Shown: positions 1 to 10,859 of the stretch, in pieces
Numbering within the stretch: position 1 is the first letter of the stretch
How the letters are laid out: every line of letters starts with the position of its first letter
DNA from: Mycolicibacterium alvei
GTDB taxonomy: Bacteria; Actinomycetota; Actinomycetes; Mycobacteriales; Mycobacteriaceae
Assembly: GCF_010727325.1 (NCBI RefSeq)
Contig: NZ_AP022565.1
Span: 1,364,001-1,428,000, forward strand
Reading direction: 5' to 3'
Length of the DNA: 64,000 nucleotides
Made by a program: the position numbers and the translations under genes
The notes under the pieces: generated by a model
What the model was told of the DNA's origin: nothing
The model's database searches: none
Seen by the model: the letters and a program-made list of their open reading frames with translations, nothing else

Positions 1-440
1 GTCAGCCAGTCCCCTGAGACCCGGGTCCAGGAATCGTCGAGCACCGGCGCCATCGCGTCGCCCTCGGCGGGCGGCAGATCGATGTCGATCTCGGTGACCT
101 CACAGCGGTCGGCGAACGGGAGGGCCTGGGCATAGATCTGCGCTCCGCCGATCACCCAACCCCGAAAGACGTCGTCGAGTCCGGTCAGTACCTCGGCGCC
201 TTCTGCGACGTACCCGGGGTTGCGGGTGATGACGACGTTGCGCCGACCCGGCAACGGACGGACCTTGGCCGGCAGGGACTCCCAGGTCCGCCGGCCCATC
301 ACCACGGTCTGTCCGAGGGTGAGCTGCTTGAATCTGGCCTGATCCTCCGGCAGCCGCCACGGAATCCCGTTGTCGCGGCCGATGACGCCCGTGCTCGACT
401 GCGCCCAGATCAGCGCCAGCCGTCGAAGATCACCGGTCAT
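1..440 (-). CDS. dfrA: Dihydrofolate reductase, 3' end cut off by window edge
   Basis: Reduces dihydrofolate to tetrahydrofolate with NADPH, restoring the cofactor that the adjacent thymidylate synthase oxidises. The 146 readable residues begin [16 protein letters not shown] and include the substrate-site block [13 protein letters not shown], the NADPH-binding segments [12 protein letters not shown] and [10 protein letters not shown], and the late motif [10 protein letters not shown]. Mycobacterial DHFR is about 159 residues, so only about a dozen C-terminal residues are missing and there is no sign of decay. The ATG at 440-438 overlaps the thyA stop in an ATGA junction, so the two genes are translationally coupled in the order thyA-dfrA. 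Confidence 0.97.
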   Translation of the reverse strand, partial: MTGDLRRLALIWAQSSTGVIGRDNGIPWRLPEDQARFKQLTLGQTVVMGRRTWESLPAKVRPLPGRRNVVITRNPGYVAEGAEVLTGLDDVFRGWVIGGAQIYAQALPFADRCEVTEIDIDLPPAEGDAMAPVLDDSWTRVSGDWL

Positions 441-1237
441 ACAGCGACGGGCGCCTTGATCGCCGGATGTGGGTCGTAGTTCAGAATCGCGATGTCCTCA
501 TACTCGTAGTCGAAAATCGAATCACGTTGAGCCAGAACAAGTTCTGGGTAAGCCCTGGGCTCCCTGCTGAGCTGCAGGGCCACCTGCTCGACATGGTTGT
601 CGTAGATATGGCAATCCCCGCCGGTCCAGACGAACTCACCGACGCCGAGCCCCGCCTGCGCGGCCATCATGTGGGTCAGCAGGGCGTAGCTGGCGATGTT
701 GAACGGCACCCCCAGGAACAGGTCCGCACTGCGCTGATACAGCTGGCAGGACAGCTTCTGGTCGGCGACATAGAACTGGAAGAAGGCATGGCACGGCGGC
801 AGCACCATCTGGGGGATCTCGCCGACATTCCACGCCGAGACGATGTTGCGTCGCGAATCGGGGTCACGCTTCAGCAGATCCAGCGCATTCGAGATCTGGT
901 CGATGTGCTCACCCGAGGGCGTCGGCCACGACCGCCACTGCACCCCGTAGACCGGGCCGAGGTCACCTGTCTCACTGGCCCATTCATCCCAGATCGTCAC
1001 GCCACGGTCTTGCAACCACCGCACGTTCGAGTCGCCGCGCAGAAACCACAGCAACTCGTAGATCACCGATTTGGTGTGCACCTTCTTGGTGGTGATCAGC
1101 GGGAAACCGGCCGCCAGGTCATACCGCAGCTGATGTCCGAACACGCTGCGGGTGCCGGTTCCGGTGCGATCGGATTTCGGCACCCCCTGCTCACTCACCA
1201 ACCGCAGTAGGTCCTCGTAGGGCGTCGGGATCGGCAC
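437..1237 (-). CDS. thyA: Thymidylate synthase (ThyA type)
   Basis: Methylates dUMP to dTMP using methylene-tetrahydrofolate, giving dihydrofolate as by-product. The 266 residues match the usual family length. The catalytic cysteine lies in [12 protein letters not shown], followed by the signature [17 protein letters not shown], which contains the dUMP-phosphate arginine; the N-terminal [10 protein letters not shown] block carries the other phosphate contact. It is the first gene of a thyA-dfrA pair with a 4-base overlap. A 42-base gap separates it from the divergent dienelactone hydrolase gene. It is the flavin-independent enzyme, distinct from ThyX. Confidence 0.98.
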   Translation of the reverse strand: MPIPTPYEDLLRLVSEQGVPKSDRTGTGTRSVFGHQLRYDLAAGFPLITTKKVHTKSVIYELLWFLRGDSNVRWLQDRGVTIWDEWASETGDLGPVYGVQWRSWPTPSGEHIDQISNALDLLKRDPDSRRNIVSAWNVGEIPQMVLPPCHAFFQFYVADQKLSCQLYQRSADLFLGVPFNIASYALLTHMMAAQAGLGVGEFVWTGGDCHIYDNHVEQVALQLSREPRAYPELVLAQRDSIFDYEYEDIAILNYDPHPAIKAPVAV

Positions 1238-1279
1238 ACCCTCAGCTTACGTGCCCTCACGGGGAGTAGAACGGTAGCC

Positions 1280-2017
1280 ATGCCGACCACAAAGGACGCC
1301 ATCACCACGCCCGCCGGGACCTGCCCGGTCACGTTTGTCACCCCGGACGGCGCAGGTCCGTGGCCGGGAATCGTCATGTATCCCGACGCGGGCGGGCCGC
1401 GTGCCGCATTCGACCAGATGGCCGCCCAACTGGCCGACTACGGCTATGCCGTGCTGGTACCCGACATGTACTACCGCGACGCGGGTTGGGCACCGTTCAA
1501 CATGGCCACAGTATTCGGTGACCAGGCCGAACGTCAGCGCCTGTTCTCGATGATCAAGAAGGTGACCCCCGAGTTCATGGCGGCCGACGCGGGAGCGTTC
1601 TTCGACTACCTGCAGTCCCGGCCCGAGGTCAGCGGGGACAGGTTCGGTACCACCGGTTATTGCATGGGCGGGCGGACATCACTGGTGGTCGCCGGTCGGG
1701 TACCCGACCGGGTGGCGGCCGCGATGTCATTCCACGGCGGCGGGCTGGCCGCCGACGATCCGGGCAGCCCGCACCTGCTCGCCGACCAGATGCAGGCTGC
1801 GGTGTACGTCGGCGGAGCGCAGGGCGACGCGTCGTTCACCGCTGAGCAGGCCAAGACCCTCGATGATGCCCTCACCGCCGCCGGTGTCGAGCACACCATC
1901 GAAACCTACGCGGCCGCACACGGTTTCGCCGTCCCGGACAACGCGCCGTATGACGAGGCGGCCGCGAAACGGCATTGGGACGCGATGGAGAGGTTCTTCG
2001 GGGCAAAGCTGCGCTGA
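1280..2017 (+). CDS. Dienelactone hydrolase family protein
   Basis: A 245-residue alpha/beta hydrolase of the dienelactone hydrolase family, orthologous by position and length to Rv2765. The nucleophile is a cysteine in GTTGYCMGGRTS, typical of this family (GxCxGG), with the histidine near the C-terminus in YAAAHGFAVPDN. The oxyanion-side segment VMYPDAGGPR is also present. No signal peptide is visible, so it is cytosolic. The natural substrate is unknown; the family hydrolyses lactones and small esters. It is divergent from thyA, and the ATG at 1280 agrees with the start of the alpha/beta fold. Confidence 0.9.
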   Translation: MPTTKDAITTPAGTCPVTFVTPDGAGPWPGIVMYPDAGGPRAAFDQMAAQLADYGYAVLVPDMYYRDAGWAPFNMATVFGDQAERQRLFSMIKKVTPEFMAADAGAFFDYLQSRPEVSGDRFGTTGYCMGGRTSLVVAGRVPDRVAAAMSFHGGGLAADDPGSPHLLADQMQAAVYVGGAQGDASFTAEQAKTLDDALTAAGVEHTIETYAAAHGFAVPDNAPYDEAAAKRHWDAMERFFGAKLR

Positions 2018-2074
2018 CCCCGGTGCGCCGACCCGGGCTGATTCGCCCCGGCGAGGGTAGGCGACGATTGACGT

Positions 2075-2992
2075 ATGTACGACCAGCCTTTTTCCGACGA
2101 GTCCTACCCCACCGAGCCGGGGTTCCGCATCGACCCGGTCCTGGCCCGGAGCTGGCTGCTGGTCAACGGCGCGCAGTATGAGCGCTTCGCCCCGGCCGCC
2201 CGCTCCCGCGCCGACATCGTCGTCCTCGACATCGAGGACGCGGTGGCCCCCAAGGACAAGGTGGCCGCACGCGAGAAGGTGACCCGCTGGCTGGCCGACG
2301 GCAACAGCGACTGGGTCCGGATCAACGGCTTCGGCACCCCATGGTGGGCCGATGACCTGGAGGTGCTGGCCGGCACGTCGGTGGGCGGGGTCATGCTGGC
2401 CATGGTCGAGTCGGTGGACCACGTCACCGAGACGGCCCGGCGACTGCCGAATGTGCCGATCGTCGCCTTGGTGGAAACCGCCCGCGGCCTCGAGCGGATC
2501 ACCGAGATCGCCGCGGCCAAGGGTGCCTTCCGTCTCGCGTTCGGCATCGGCGACTTTCGGCGCGACACCGGGTTCGGCGACAACCCGGCAACGCTGGCGT
2601 ACGCACGCTCACGCTTCACCATCGCTGCCAAGGCCGCCGGACTGCCCGGCGCCATCGACGGACCGACCGTGGGCTCGAGTGCCCTGCGCCTTTCGGAGGC
2701 CACGGCGGTCTCGGCCGAGTTCGGTATGACCGGCAAGATCTGCCTGACGCCCGACCAGTGCCCGACGGTCAACGAGGGCCTAGCCCCCTCCCAGGACGAG
2801 ATCAGCTGGGCCAGAGAGTTTTTCGCTGAATACCAGCGTGACGGCGGAGAGATCCGCAACGGGTCGGACCTACCCCGTATCGCCCGGGCCAATAAGATCC
2901 TCGATCTGGCCAGGGCGTACGGCATCCACGAACCCGAGTACAGCGACGACCCGGACCACGTGCCAGCCCCGTCCGACACGTACCACTACTGA
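2075..2992 (+). CDS. CitE-like CoA-ester lyase (HpcH/HpaI aldolase family)
   Basis: A 305-residue TIM-barrel protein of the HpcH/HpaI aldolase and citrate-lyase-beta family. Family members cleave or hydrolyse acyl-CoA esters such as citramalyl-CoA, malyl-CoA or beta-methylmalyl-CoA with Mg2+. Visible motifs are VLDIEDAVAPKDK, containing the first metal-binding acid, VRINGFGTPWW with the conserved arginine, and ALVETARGLERI with the second metal-binding glutamate. The C-terminal part carries GKICLTPDQ where many members have GK.CIHP. It stands alone, 57 bases after the dienelactone hydrolase gene and convergent with the membrane-protein gene behind it. The exact substrate cannot be read from sequence. 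Confidence 0.85.
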   Translation: MYDQPFSDESYPTEPGFRIDPVLARSWLLVNGAQYERFAPAARSRADIVVLDIEDAVAPKDKVAAREKVTRWLADGNSDWVRINGFGTPWWADDLEVLAGTSVGGVMLAMVESVDHVTETARRLPNVPIVALVETARGLERITEIAAAKGAFRLAFGIGDFRRDTGFGDNPATLAYARSRFTIAAKAAGLPGAIDGPTVGSSALRLSEATAVSAEFGMTGKICLTPDQCPTVNEGLAPSQDEISWAREFFAEYQRDGGEIRNGSDLPRIARANKILDLARAYGIHEPEYSDDPDHVPAPSDTYHY

Positions 2993-2999
2993 GGCCGCG

Positions 3000-3476
3000 T
3001 TACGCCTGCGGTTTGGCGTCGTTGCGGTGCAGGAAGGTGTTGATCGCGCGGGCCACACCGCGGCCCGCGTAAATACCCGCGGCGACGGACACGATGATCA
3101 TCGCGATGAACATCACCATCCAGTTGGTCCGGCTGTGACTGACGTTCCACCACACGATGGTGAACAGCACTGCACACAGGAAAACGACGATGTCCCGCCA
3201 ATTGCCGCGGTAGGACATCGCGGCTTCACGGATCTCGCGACTACGGTCACTCGCGTCGATCAAGCCGTCGATTCGTTCGTCGATACTGGCCTTGAGCCGC
3301 GCTTTCCGTTCGACATCCTCGGCGGGTAGCCGGTCCAACAGATCGAGATCCTTGGTGATCATGCCGCGAATATCCGGCGGTTTGAGGTTGCCCGCGATGA
3401 CACCCAGCATGGCGCCGCCGGCGATGGGCGCGGCCCCGAGTGCAAGTTCGGCTATACCCGGCATCTTCTCCTCCAT
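3000..3476 (-). CDS. Conserved two-helix membrane protein
   Basis: A 158-residue protein of unknown function. An N-terminal glycine-rich hydrophobic stretch (about residues 8-30) is followed by a charged helical segment rich in Asp, Glu, Arg and Lys. Two clear C-terminal transmembrane helices follow, around WRDIVVFLCAVLFTIVWW and NWMVMFIAMIIVSVAAGIY, and a short basic tail. The chosen ATG at 3476 shares its A with the upstream flavodoxin stop (TGATG), which indicates coupling; a GTG three bases earlier is also possible. It is the last gene of a minus-strand operon that begins at dapB. Confidence 0.75.
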   Translation of the reverse strand: MEEKMPGIAELALGAAPIAGGAMLGVIAGNLKPPDIRGMITKDLDLLDRLPAEDVERKARLKASIDERIDGLIDASDRSREIREAAMSYRGNWRDIVVFLCAVLFTIVWWNVSHSRTNWMVMFIAMIIVSVAAGIYAGRGVARAINTFLHRNDAKPQA

Positions 3477-3927
3477 CACTCCATCAGGGTCGCGGCCAGG
3501 GTGCCGCCGAGCTCGTAGGCCCGGTCCCGGACATGGGCGTCGATCGCTCCCCTAATCTCAAGCACGTCAGCGGCTTTGGTCAATGCCAGCCCGGTCACGA
3601 TCCGGTCGACGGCCGTTGCCGCGCCGACCGTGTCGTTGTTGCCGTGCACCCACAATCCGTAGGGACGCCCCGCTACGTGGTCCAGGCTCGGGTAGTAGAC
3701 AGTATCGAAGAAGTGCTTCAGTGCACCGCTCATGTAACCGAAATTGGCTGTGGTGCCGAACAAGTAGCCGTCGGCGACCAACATGTCGCTGACGGTCGCA
3801 GCCAACGCCGGCTTGGCCTGCACCTCGACCCCGGAGATGTCCGGGTCGTGCGCCCCGGCCAGCACTGCTTCCAGGAGCTCTCGCGTCGCCGGTGACGGCG
3901 TGTGATGCACCACCAGCAGCGTCTTGG

Positions 3928-3931
<4 letters not shown>
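3476..3931 (-). CDS. Small flavodoxin-like oxidoreductase
   Basis: A 151-residue flavodoxin/NAD(P)H-reductase fold protein, syntenic with Rv2771c. The N-terminal strand-loop LLVVHHTPSPATRELLEAV replaces the classical FMN phosphate loop, and GYLFGTTANFGYMSGALKHFFD is the second flavin contact region seen in WrbA-like proteins. GLWVHGNNDTVGAATAVDRIV forms the third. It is short and probably a soluble FMN enzyme or FMN-binding protein of unknown partner. It overlaps genes on both sides (ATGA with the upstream membrane gene, TGATG downstream), so it is part of a tightly coupled dapB operon. Confidence 0.8.
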
Positions 3932-5862
<1,931 letters not shown>

Positions 5863-5865
5863 CAG

Positions 5866-7716
5866 TTATCTCATCTCCTTCAGAAAACCCCAATCAACCA
5901 GGGTCTCAACCGAAGCTTCGTCGCCTTCTGGCGCGACAATACGGTATTGCGTGCCGCCCCCGGGTTGGTGAAACCAGGGTGCTGCCTGCGATTGCTCAAT
6001 GTGCCATCCCGGCGGGAGTGCCGTGGGGTCGTCGACGACGTATTGATAGTAGGGTTTTTCGGCACTACCTGGTGGCAGTGCGCGTTCAGCGAAGGGAACA
6101 CCGTCCGGTGACATCCACGAACCTCCTGGGTAACCAAATCGGTCCACCACAGTTCCCTGCGGTATCTCAGCGTTGTCGATGACCGTTCCAGGTATTGCGT
6201 AGGGCTTGCTGGGCAGGCTGTCGTCGGGGTAGATCAGTCCGCCGTCAGCGTTGGTAAAGCCTGGTCCCGGATCCGCGGGATGGTAGTCGTCAAAGAGTGG
6301 CGAATCCCGCGATAGTGGCGCTGGCGCGTCCGGGGAAGCTCCTATAGGAGACGGATGATGGTCTACTCCGCCGGCGACTGGCGCGGGATGTTCGCCCACG
6401 CTTCCCGCTGGTGTCGGGTGCTCGCCCGCAGGTCCTGGTAGAGGTTGTTCGCGGACAGCGGCCGCGGGCGTTAGATTATCGACCGGCGGTGGTGAGGGAC
6501 GGTCAAGCGTGGGTGGCGGGTGGTGACCGGCGAGGTTTGCTGCGGCGTCGTCCGCGCGAGCCTCGGCCGCGACGAGTGCCTTGGGGATGACATTCTCACC
6601 GGTGACTCCCGCAAAGCTTTCAAATGCCTCGCGTCCGAGAAGCGCTTTGAATCCATGGATTCCAGCTTGGCCGAGTCCTTTGGCGGCCAAGACGGCTTCG
6701 GGCGCGCCGACTGCGGTGGTGACCGCGTTGAACAGTAGCTCGTCGTCGGGGGTGACTTTGCCTGAGGCAAGTGTGTTGGTGCTGTCCAGCGTGCCACCTT
6801 TGAAGGTGTAGGCGGTTCTCTTGGCTTGGTCGAAGAATTCCCCGGTGCCGTTCTTGAGTTGGCCGTACACCTGGTAGGGGACGCCGTTCTCTGTGGTGTT
6901 GATCTGGAAATGGCCGTCCGGGAACACGGTGATCGACTTCGGATCGACCAGCGAATAGTCCGGGATGTTGCCGAGATCATTGAGCGCGGTGGCCAGCTCA
7001 CCTCTTAACTTGCGGGCGGTGTTGTTGGCGGTATCGAACTCAGAGCTACCAGGCCTGCCCACGTACATGTTCTTCAGGGCATCGTCGAGTTGTTTCTGTA
7101 TCCCGTGAATTTTGGCCATCTGATCGACGATCGCCTGGTCGGTGGCGTGTTGCAGCTCAGAAAGCATGCCAGCGGGGTCGGCGCCCCGGGCGCCCTGCTC
7201 AGCCGGGCTTTGCGGATCGCCACCACCTGCCGCAGTCATCACCCGGCTCAAGTTCTCGTCGGATTCTTGCGCGGCGGCCAGCAGGGCCACGATGCGGTCC
7301 TCCAGGTCGCGCATTTTGTCGGCCAGTTGCTGGACGTCTTCGCCTTCCCAACCGGTGGTGTCGGGCGGGGTAATGGTGTTGGTCTCTAGGTTGATCGCCA
7401 CTGCCGGGGTGGCCGCGGCATCCTCTAGGATGCTTTTCTGCTGACTCTTGACGGCACGTACATCCCCGGACGATTTCTTTGCTGCCATGGCGGCCAGGAC
7501 ATCGTTTTGAGCCGAAGAGTCGTGCTCGACGGCCGATTTCTCCAACGCTTGTTTGGCGGCTTCGCCGGCCTCCCCGTCCCATTCGGCGATCGCTTGCGCC
7601 CCGCGCAGCTCGTCGGCTGCCGTTCCGCTGTGGCGAGCCCGGTCGACAAGCGCATCACTGACTTCGTCGATCTGACCGGGGTCCCAGTGATCCACATCGG
7701 CCATCGACAGAGTCAT
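5866..7716 (-). CDS. WXG100/TNT-domain toxin, predicted NAD+ glycohydrolase
   Basis: A 616-residue modular protein. Residues 1-100 form a helical WXG100-like region with the turn EWDGEAG (W46-D-G48). A coiled middle section to about 230 and an unassigned globular part (about 240-390, around SITVFPDGHFQIN and VTPDDELLFNAVTTAVGAPE) follow. Next comes a Pro/His-rich linker (about 400-480) and a C-terminal TNT domain from about 500. The TNT domain has DRFGYPGGSWMSPDG, ERALPP and APWFHQPGGGTQYRI. By motif, Arg526 (DRFG) and Gln590 (GGGTQ) correspond to the NAD-binding Arg757 and Gln822 of CpnT. It likely hydrolyses NAD+ after ESX (type VII) export. The ATG at 7716 lies 5 bases after the WXG100 stop; an ATG at 7704 is an alternative. 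Confidence 0.85.
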   Translation of the reverse strand: MTLSMADVDHWDPGQIDEVSDALVDRARHSGTAADELRGAQAIAEWDGEAGEAAKQALEKSAVEHDSSAQNDVLAAMAAKKSSGDVRAVKSQQKSILEDAAATPAVAINLETNTITPPDTTGWEGEDVQQLADKMRDLEDRIVALLAAAQESDENLSRVMTAAGGGDPQSPAEQGARGADPAGMLSELQHATDQAIVDQMAKIHGIQKQLDDALKNMYVGRPGSSEFDTANNTARKLRGELATALNDLGNIPDYSLVDPKSITVFPDGHFQINTTENGVPYQVYGQLKNGTGEFFDQAKRTAYTFKGGTLDSTNTLASGKVTPDDELLFNAVTTAVGAPEAVLAAKGLGQAGIHGFKALLGREAFESFAGVTGENVIPKALVAAEARADDAAANLAGHHPPPTLDRPSPPPVDNLTPAAAVREQPLPGPAGEHPTPAGSVGEHPAPVAGGVDHHPSPIGASPDAPAPLSRDSPLFDDYHPADPGPGFTNADGGLIYPDDSLPSKPYAIPGTVIDNAEIPQGTVVDRFGYPGGSWMSPDGVPFAERALPPGSAEKPYYQYVVDDPTALPPGWHIEQSQAAPWFHQPGGGTQYRIVAPEGDEASVETLVDWGFLKEMR

Positions 7717-7721
7717 GGTGC

Positions 7722-8057
7722 CTACAGGCCCATCACCGCAGCCTTGGCTTCGACGTCGGCGGCCTCGCCCTCGTCGGTGCTGGTATAGCTGGCCGCCGCG
7801 GTCCGGTAGTCCGTGGCGTGTTCGATCATTTCGGTGTAGCTGGCCGCGGACTGTTCCTGCCACTTCGCGGTCGCGCCGGACAGCGCAGCGGCGCTGGTGC
7901 CAACCCAGCCGGCCTGGGCGGCAGCGATACGCTCATGAACTGCAGCATGTGCGGCCCGCAGGCCATCAGCAGCCGCATCGATACGATCGGCCGCCGCCGA
8001 CACAGCGGTCGGATCGACCCGCAACTCGTTCGCCCCCAACAGACCCCCAACTCGCAT
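7722..8057 (-). CDS. WXG100-family protein, probable ESX partner of the toxin
   Basis: A 111-residue helical-hairpin protein with the turn motif AGWVGTSA (W51-V-G53) and a C-terminal ESX export signal YxxxD at Y91-D95 (YTSTD). Alanine-rich amphipathic helices on either side fit the WXG100 fold. The start ATG at 8057 gives MRVGGLLGANELRVDP; longer in-frame sequence upstream is non-coding promoter. It sits directly before the TNT-domain gene, so it probably pairs with that protein's own WXG100-like N-terminus for secretion, as EsxA/EsxB pairs do. No ESX machinery genes lie nearby, so export must use a core encoded elsewhere. Confidence 0.82.
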   Translation of the reverse strand: MRVGGLLGANELRVDPTAVSAAADRIDAAADGLRAAHAAVHERIAAAQAGWVGTSAAALSGATAKWQEQSAASYTEMIEHATDYRTAAASYTSTDEGEAADVEAKAAVMGL

Positions 8058-8088
8058 ACCCGATACCTGGGCTTGCCCCTCCCGGTTT

Positions 8089-8106
8089 GCTGACAAATTT
8101 ATCAGC
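8089..8106. promoter_or_regulatory. Near-perfect palindrome upstream of the toxin operon
   Basis: GCTGACAAATTTATCAGC is an 18-base inverted repeat with a single mismatched pair, centred about 40 bases upstream of the WXG100 start. The half-site TTGTCAGC recurs at 8206-8213 in the same divergent intergenic gap. Size and symmetry fit a dimeric repressor operator controlling the toxin cassette, but no regulator gene lies in the cassette. The rest of 8058-8284 shows nothing else that I can name. Confidence 0.5.
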
Positions 8107-8284
8107 CCCCGGTGCCACCCCCGCACACGAATTCCACCCGTCGCTCCGACACAGCTTCCGCCGATTCGGTCCCGTGCCCGGGAACCAAGAGGACAGAGGT
8201 ACGACTTGTCAGCGAAATACCTCTGGACCCAACCTGATTGAGATTGCCTTTCCGGTGGATGCAGCCAGCACCTACGGTGGAGCC

Positions 8285-9049
8285 ATGCGTGTGATCCCAC
8301 TCGTGCCGTTCGCCGTTGCCGTTCTCGCGTTCGTGGGGTGTTCCGACAACGCGGCCGCCGACGATGCCGACCTCAACGGTCGCACATTCGTATCGGTACA
8401 GGTCGATGGTGACCAGATCCCCGGCGGCGGGCCACTGACGGTCGGGTTCGACAACAATCAGATCAGCACCTTCGCCGGCTGCAACCGAGGCTCGGGCACC
8501 GCGGACCTGTCCGACGGCCGGATCACCACCCAGCTCGCGATGACGATGATGGCCTGCCCGCCGCCGGCCGGCGATGCCGACGCCTGGGTATCGACATTCT
8601 TCGATGCCAAGCCGGCCTGGTCCCTGGAAGGCGACGACCTGACACTGCGGACGGACGCCGCGGCCGTCACGTTGCGCGACAAGAAGGTGGTCAAACCCGA
8701 TCGTCCGCTCACCGGCACCACCTGGCAGGTCACCACCCTGGTGTCCGCGCAGGCGGCCACCACGTCGGTCGCGCTCGAACAGTCCAAGCCCACCCTGACC
8801 ATCGCCGACGACGGTGCGGTCAGCGGTTCGACCGGCTGCAACCGGATCACCGGCCACGCAACCGTTTCCGGTTCAGACATCGAGTTCGGTCCACTGGCCA
8901 CCACCAGGATGGCCTGCCCACCGGAGGTTGCCGAGGTCGAACAGGCGGTGCTGCGCGTACTCAAGGGCACGGTGCAGACTGCCATCGACGCCGACGAACT
9001 CAAGCTCTCCGGCGCCGACGGCAACGGACTGGTGCTGCGCGCGCAGTGA
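8285..9049 (+). CDS. Lipoprotein with two META (HslJ-like) domains
   Basis: A 254-residue exported lipoprotein. The start MRVIPLVPFAVAVLAFVGC provides a signal peptide ending in the lipobox FVGC with the acylated cysteine. Two META domains follow. Each has the signature of a cysteine pair flanking a conserved fold: GCNRGSG with MTMMACPPP in the first, and GCNRITG with TTRMACPPE in the second. META/HslJ proteins are envelope proteins of poorly known function, linked in E. coli to heat shock and novobiocin resistance. The gene is divergent from the toxin cassette and converges on aldR. Confidence 0.88.
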   Translation: MRVIPLVPFAVAVLAFVGCSDNAAADDADLNGRTFVSVQVDGDQIPGGGPLTVGFDNNQISTFAGCNRGSGTADLSDGRITTQLAMTMMACPPPAGDADAWVSTFFDAKPAWSLEGDDLTLRTDAAAVTLRDKKVVKPDRPLTGTTWQVTTLVSAQAATTSVALEQSKPTLTIADDGAVSGSTGCNRITGHATVSGSDIEFGPLATTRMACPPEVAEVEQAVLRVLKGTVQTAIDADELKLSGADGNGLVLRAQ

Positions 9050-9070
9050 CATCAGCGCCGCCCAGTGACC

Positions 9071-9583
9071 TCAGAGCGGAGAAGCTCCGCGCAGGTGCTC
9101 GAAGATCAGTGAGGTCTGGGTGCCGGCGACATCGGCGTCGGCGTTGAGGTTCTCCACCACGAAGGCCCGCAGGTCCTCGGTGTCGCGTGCGGCCACATGC
9201 AGGATGAAGTCGTCTCCCCCGGCCAGGAAGTAGACGTCCATCACTTGTGGCCGGGTGCGGATGTGGGCGATGAAGTTACGGATCTTGCCGCGCGCGTTCG
9301 ATTGCAGGCTCACCGAGATCATCGCCTGCAGGCTGAGCCCCACGGCCGCCGGATCGATGTCGGTGTAGAAGCCCCGGATCACCCCGCTCTCCTGCAGCCT
9401 GCGCACCCGACCGTGGCAGGTCGACGCGGCGATACCGACCGCGTCGGCCAGCGCACTGTTGGACATGCGCGCATCGGTATGCAAGGCCAGCAGGATACGG
9501 CGGTCCACGTCGTCGAGCTCCGGCCGAACATCCTTCGGTGAACCGGTCACACGCTCCGGAAGGCGTGATGATCCTTCTAACAT
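9071..9583 (-). CDS. aldR: Lrp/AsnC-family regulator of alanine dehydrogenase
   Basis: A 170-residue feast/famine regulator. The N-terminal winged helix-turn-helix (about residues 22-70) contains LDDVDRRILLALHTDAR and HGRVRRLQESGVIRGFYTDID. The C-terminal RAM domain, which binds amino acids and assembles oligomers, contains DVYFLAGGDDFILHVAARD. It is divergent from ald with 93 bases between starts, the same arrangement as M. tuberculosis Rv2779c (AldR), which controls ald according to alanine availability. The same role is inferred here. Confidence 0.92.
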   Translation of the reverse strand: MLEGSSRLPERVTGSPKDVRPELDDVDRRILLALHTDARMSNSALADAVGIAASTCHGRVRRLQESGVIRGFYTDIDPAAVGLSLQAMISVSLQSNARGKIRNFIAHIRTRPQVMDVYFLAGGDDFILHVAARDTEDLRAFVVENLNADADVAGTQTSLIFEHLRGASPL

Positions 9584-9676
9584 TCGCGCATTCTAGCGAA
9601 TCTTCATCGGAGATATTGCCCGCCATCCGAAGGTTCTTCACAATTATTTTCAGCACCCAATGTTGAAGGAGCGATC
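9584..9676. promoter_or_regulatory. aldR/ald divergent control region
   Basis: The 93-base region is more AT-rich than its neighbours. It contains short inverted repeats such as ATTC-tagc-GAAT (9591-9602), the kind of loosely symmetrical sites AsnC-family octamers wrap. A clear Shine-Dalgarno AAGGAGCGATC lies just before the ald ATG at 9677. Binding of AldR here is inferred from the known family arrangement. Confidence 0.55.
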
Positions 9677-10804
9677 ATGCTCGTCGGTATCCCGGCCGAG
9701 ATCAAGAACAACGAGTATCGCGTGGCGATCACCCCGGCGGGCGTGGCCGAGCTGACCCGGCGCGGTCATGACGTCATCATCCAGGCGGGTGCGGGCGAAG
9801 GTTCGACCATCTCCGACAATGACTTCAAAGCCGCCGGCGCCGAGATCGTCGCCACGGCCGACCAGGTCTGGGCAGACGCCGAACTGCTCCTCAAGGTCAA
9901 GGAGCCCATCGCCGCCGAATACTCGCGCATGCGCAAGGGCCAGACGCTGTTTACCTATCTGCACCTGGCCGCATCCAAGGAATGCACCGACGCGCTGCTG
10001 GCCTCGGGCACCACCTCGATCGCCTATGAGACGGTGCAGACCACCGGGCCAGACGGGTCGGTGGCCCTCCCCCTTCTCGCCCCCATGAGCGAGGTGGCGG
10101 GCCGACTGTCCGCACAGGTGGGCGCCTACCACCTGATGCGGAGCCACGGCGGGCGAGGCGTCCTGATGGGTGGTGTGCCCGGTGTCGCCCCGGCCGAGGT
10201 CGTCGTCATCGGCGGCGGCGTCGCCGGTTACCACGCCGCCCGCATCGCCAAGGGCATGGGCGCTCACGTCACCGTGTTCGACCTGAACATCCACACGCTG
10301 CGCAAGATCGACAACGAGACCAACGCCGGCATCGAAACCCGTTACGCGTCCTCGATGGAGCTCGAGGACGCCGTCAAGAAGGCCGACCTGGTGATCGGCG
10401 CGGTCCTGATCCCGGGCGCCAAGGCCCCCAAGTTGGTCACCAACGCGACCGTGGCGCACATGAAACCCGGTGCGGTCCTGGTGGACATCGCCATCGACCA
10501 GGGTGGCTGCTTCGAGGATTCACGGCCCACCACCCACGACGATCCGACGTTCGCCGTGCACGACACCGTCTTCTACTGCGTGGCCAATATGCCTGGCGCC
10601 GTGCCGCGCACGTCGACGTTCGCGCTCACCAACGCCACCATGCCGTATGTCCTCACGCTGGCCGACAAAGGCTGGAAAGCCGCCTGCGCGGCCGACCAGG
10701 CACTGGCCAAGGGACTGTCGACGCACGAGGGTGCACTGCTGTCCGAGCAGGTCGCCGCCGACCTCGGCATGCCGTTCACCGATCCGGCAGCCTTGCTGTC
10801 GTAG
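9677..10804 (+). CDS. ald: L-alanine dehydrogenase
   Basis: Interconverts L-alanine and pyruvate plus ammonia with NAD(H), and can also reduce glyoxylate to glycine. The 375 residues begin [23 protein letters not shown], containing the substrate-binding arginine. Lys in LLKVKEPI and His in [11 protein letters not shown] are the catalytic pair by family knowledge. The NAD-binding Rossmann motif is [27 protein letters not shown] split around [28 protein letters not shown] is the conserved late signature. Its position opposite aldR predicts induction by alanine. Confidence 0.97.
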   Translation: MLVGIPAEIKNNEYRVAITPAGVAELTRRGHDVIIQAGAGEGSTISDNDFKAAGAEIVATADQVWADAELLLKVKEPIAAEYSRMRKGQTLFTYLHLAASKECTDALLASGTTSIAYETVQTTGPDGSVALPLLAPMSEVAGRLSAQVGAYHLMRSHGGRGVLMGGVPGVAPAEVVVIGGGVAGYHAARIAKGMGAHVTVFDLNIHTLRKIDNETNAGIETRYASSMELEDAVKKADLVIGAVLIPGAKAPKLVTNATVAHMKPGAVLVDIAIDQGGCFEDSRPTTHDDPTFAVHDTVFYCVANMPGAVPRTSTFALTNATMPYVLTLADKGWKAACAADQALAKGLSTHEGALLSEQVAADLGMPFTDPAALLS

Positions 10805-10830
10805 CCGTCCACATCACACACTCGCCAAAA

Positions 10831-10846
10831 CTTGACAGGTGTCAAG
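10831..10846. promoter_or_regulatory. Perfect inverted repeat upstream of the DUF4334 gene
   Basis: CTTGACA-GG-TGTCAAG has two perfect 7-base arms around a 2-base spacer and ends 13 bases before the ATG at 10860. The left arm contains TTGACA and so could overlap a -35 box. TGACA-NN-TGTCA palindromes are common TetR-family operators in mycobacteria. The next gene, or one elsewhere, is probably repressed from here. Confidence 0.5.
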
Positions 10847-10859
10847 TACGGTGGGTGCC

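Noticed and set aside
1..440. dfrA as a truncated pseudogene
   Set aside because: The frame is intact and conserved up to the first base of the window; it is cut by the window edge.
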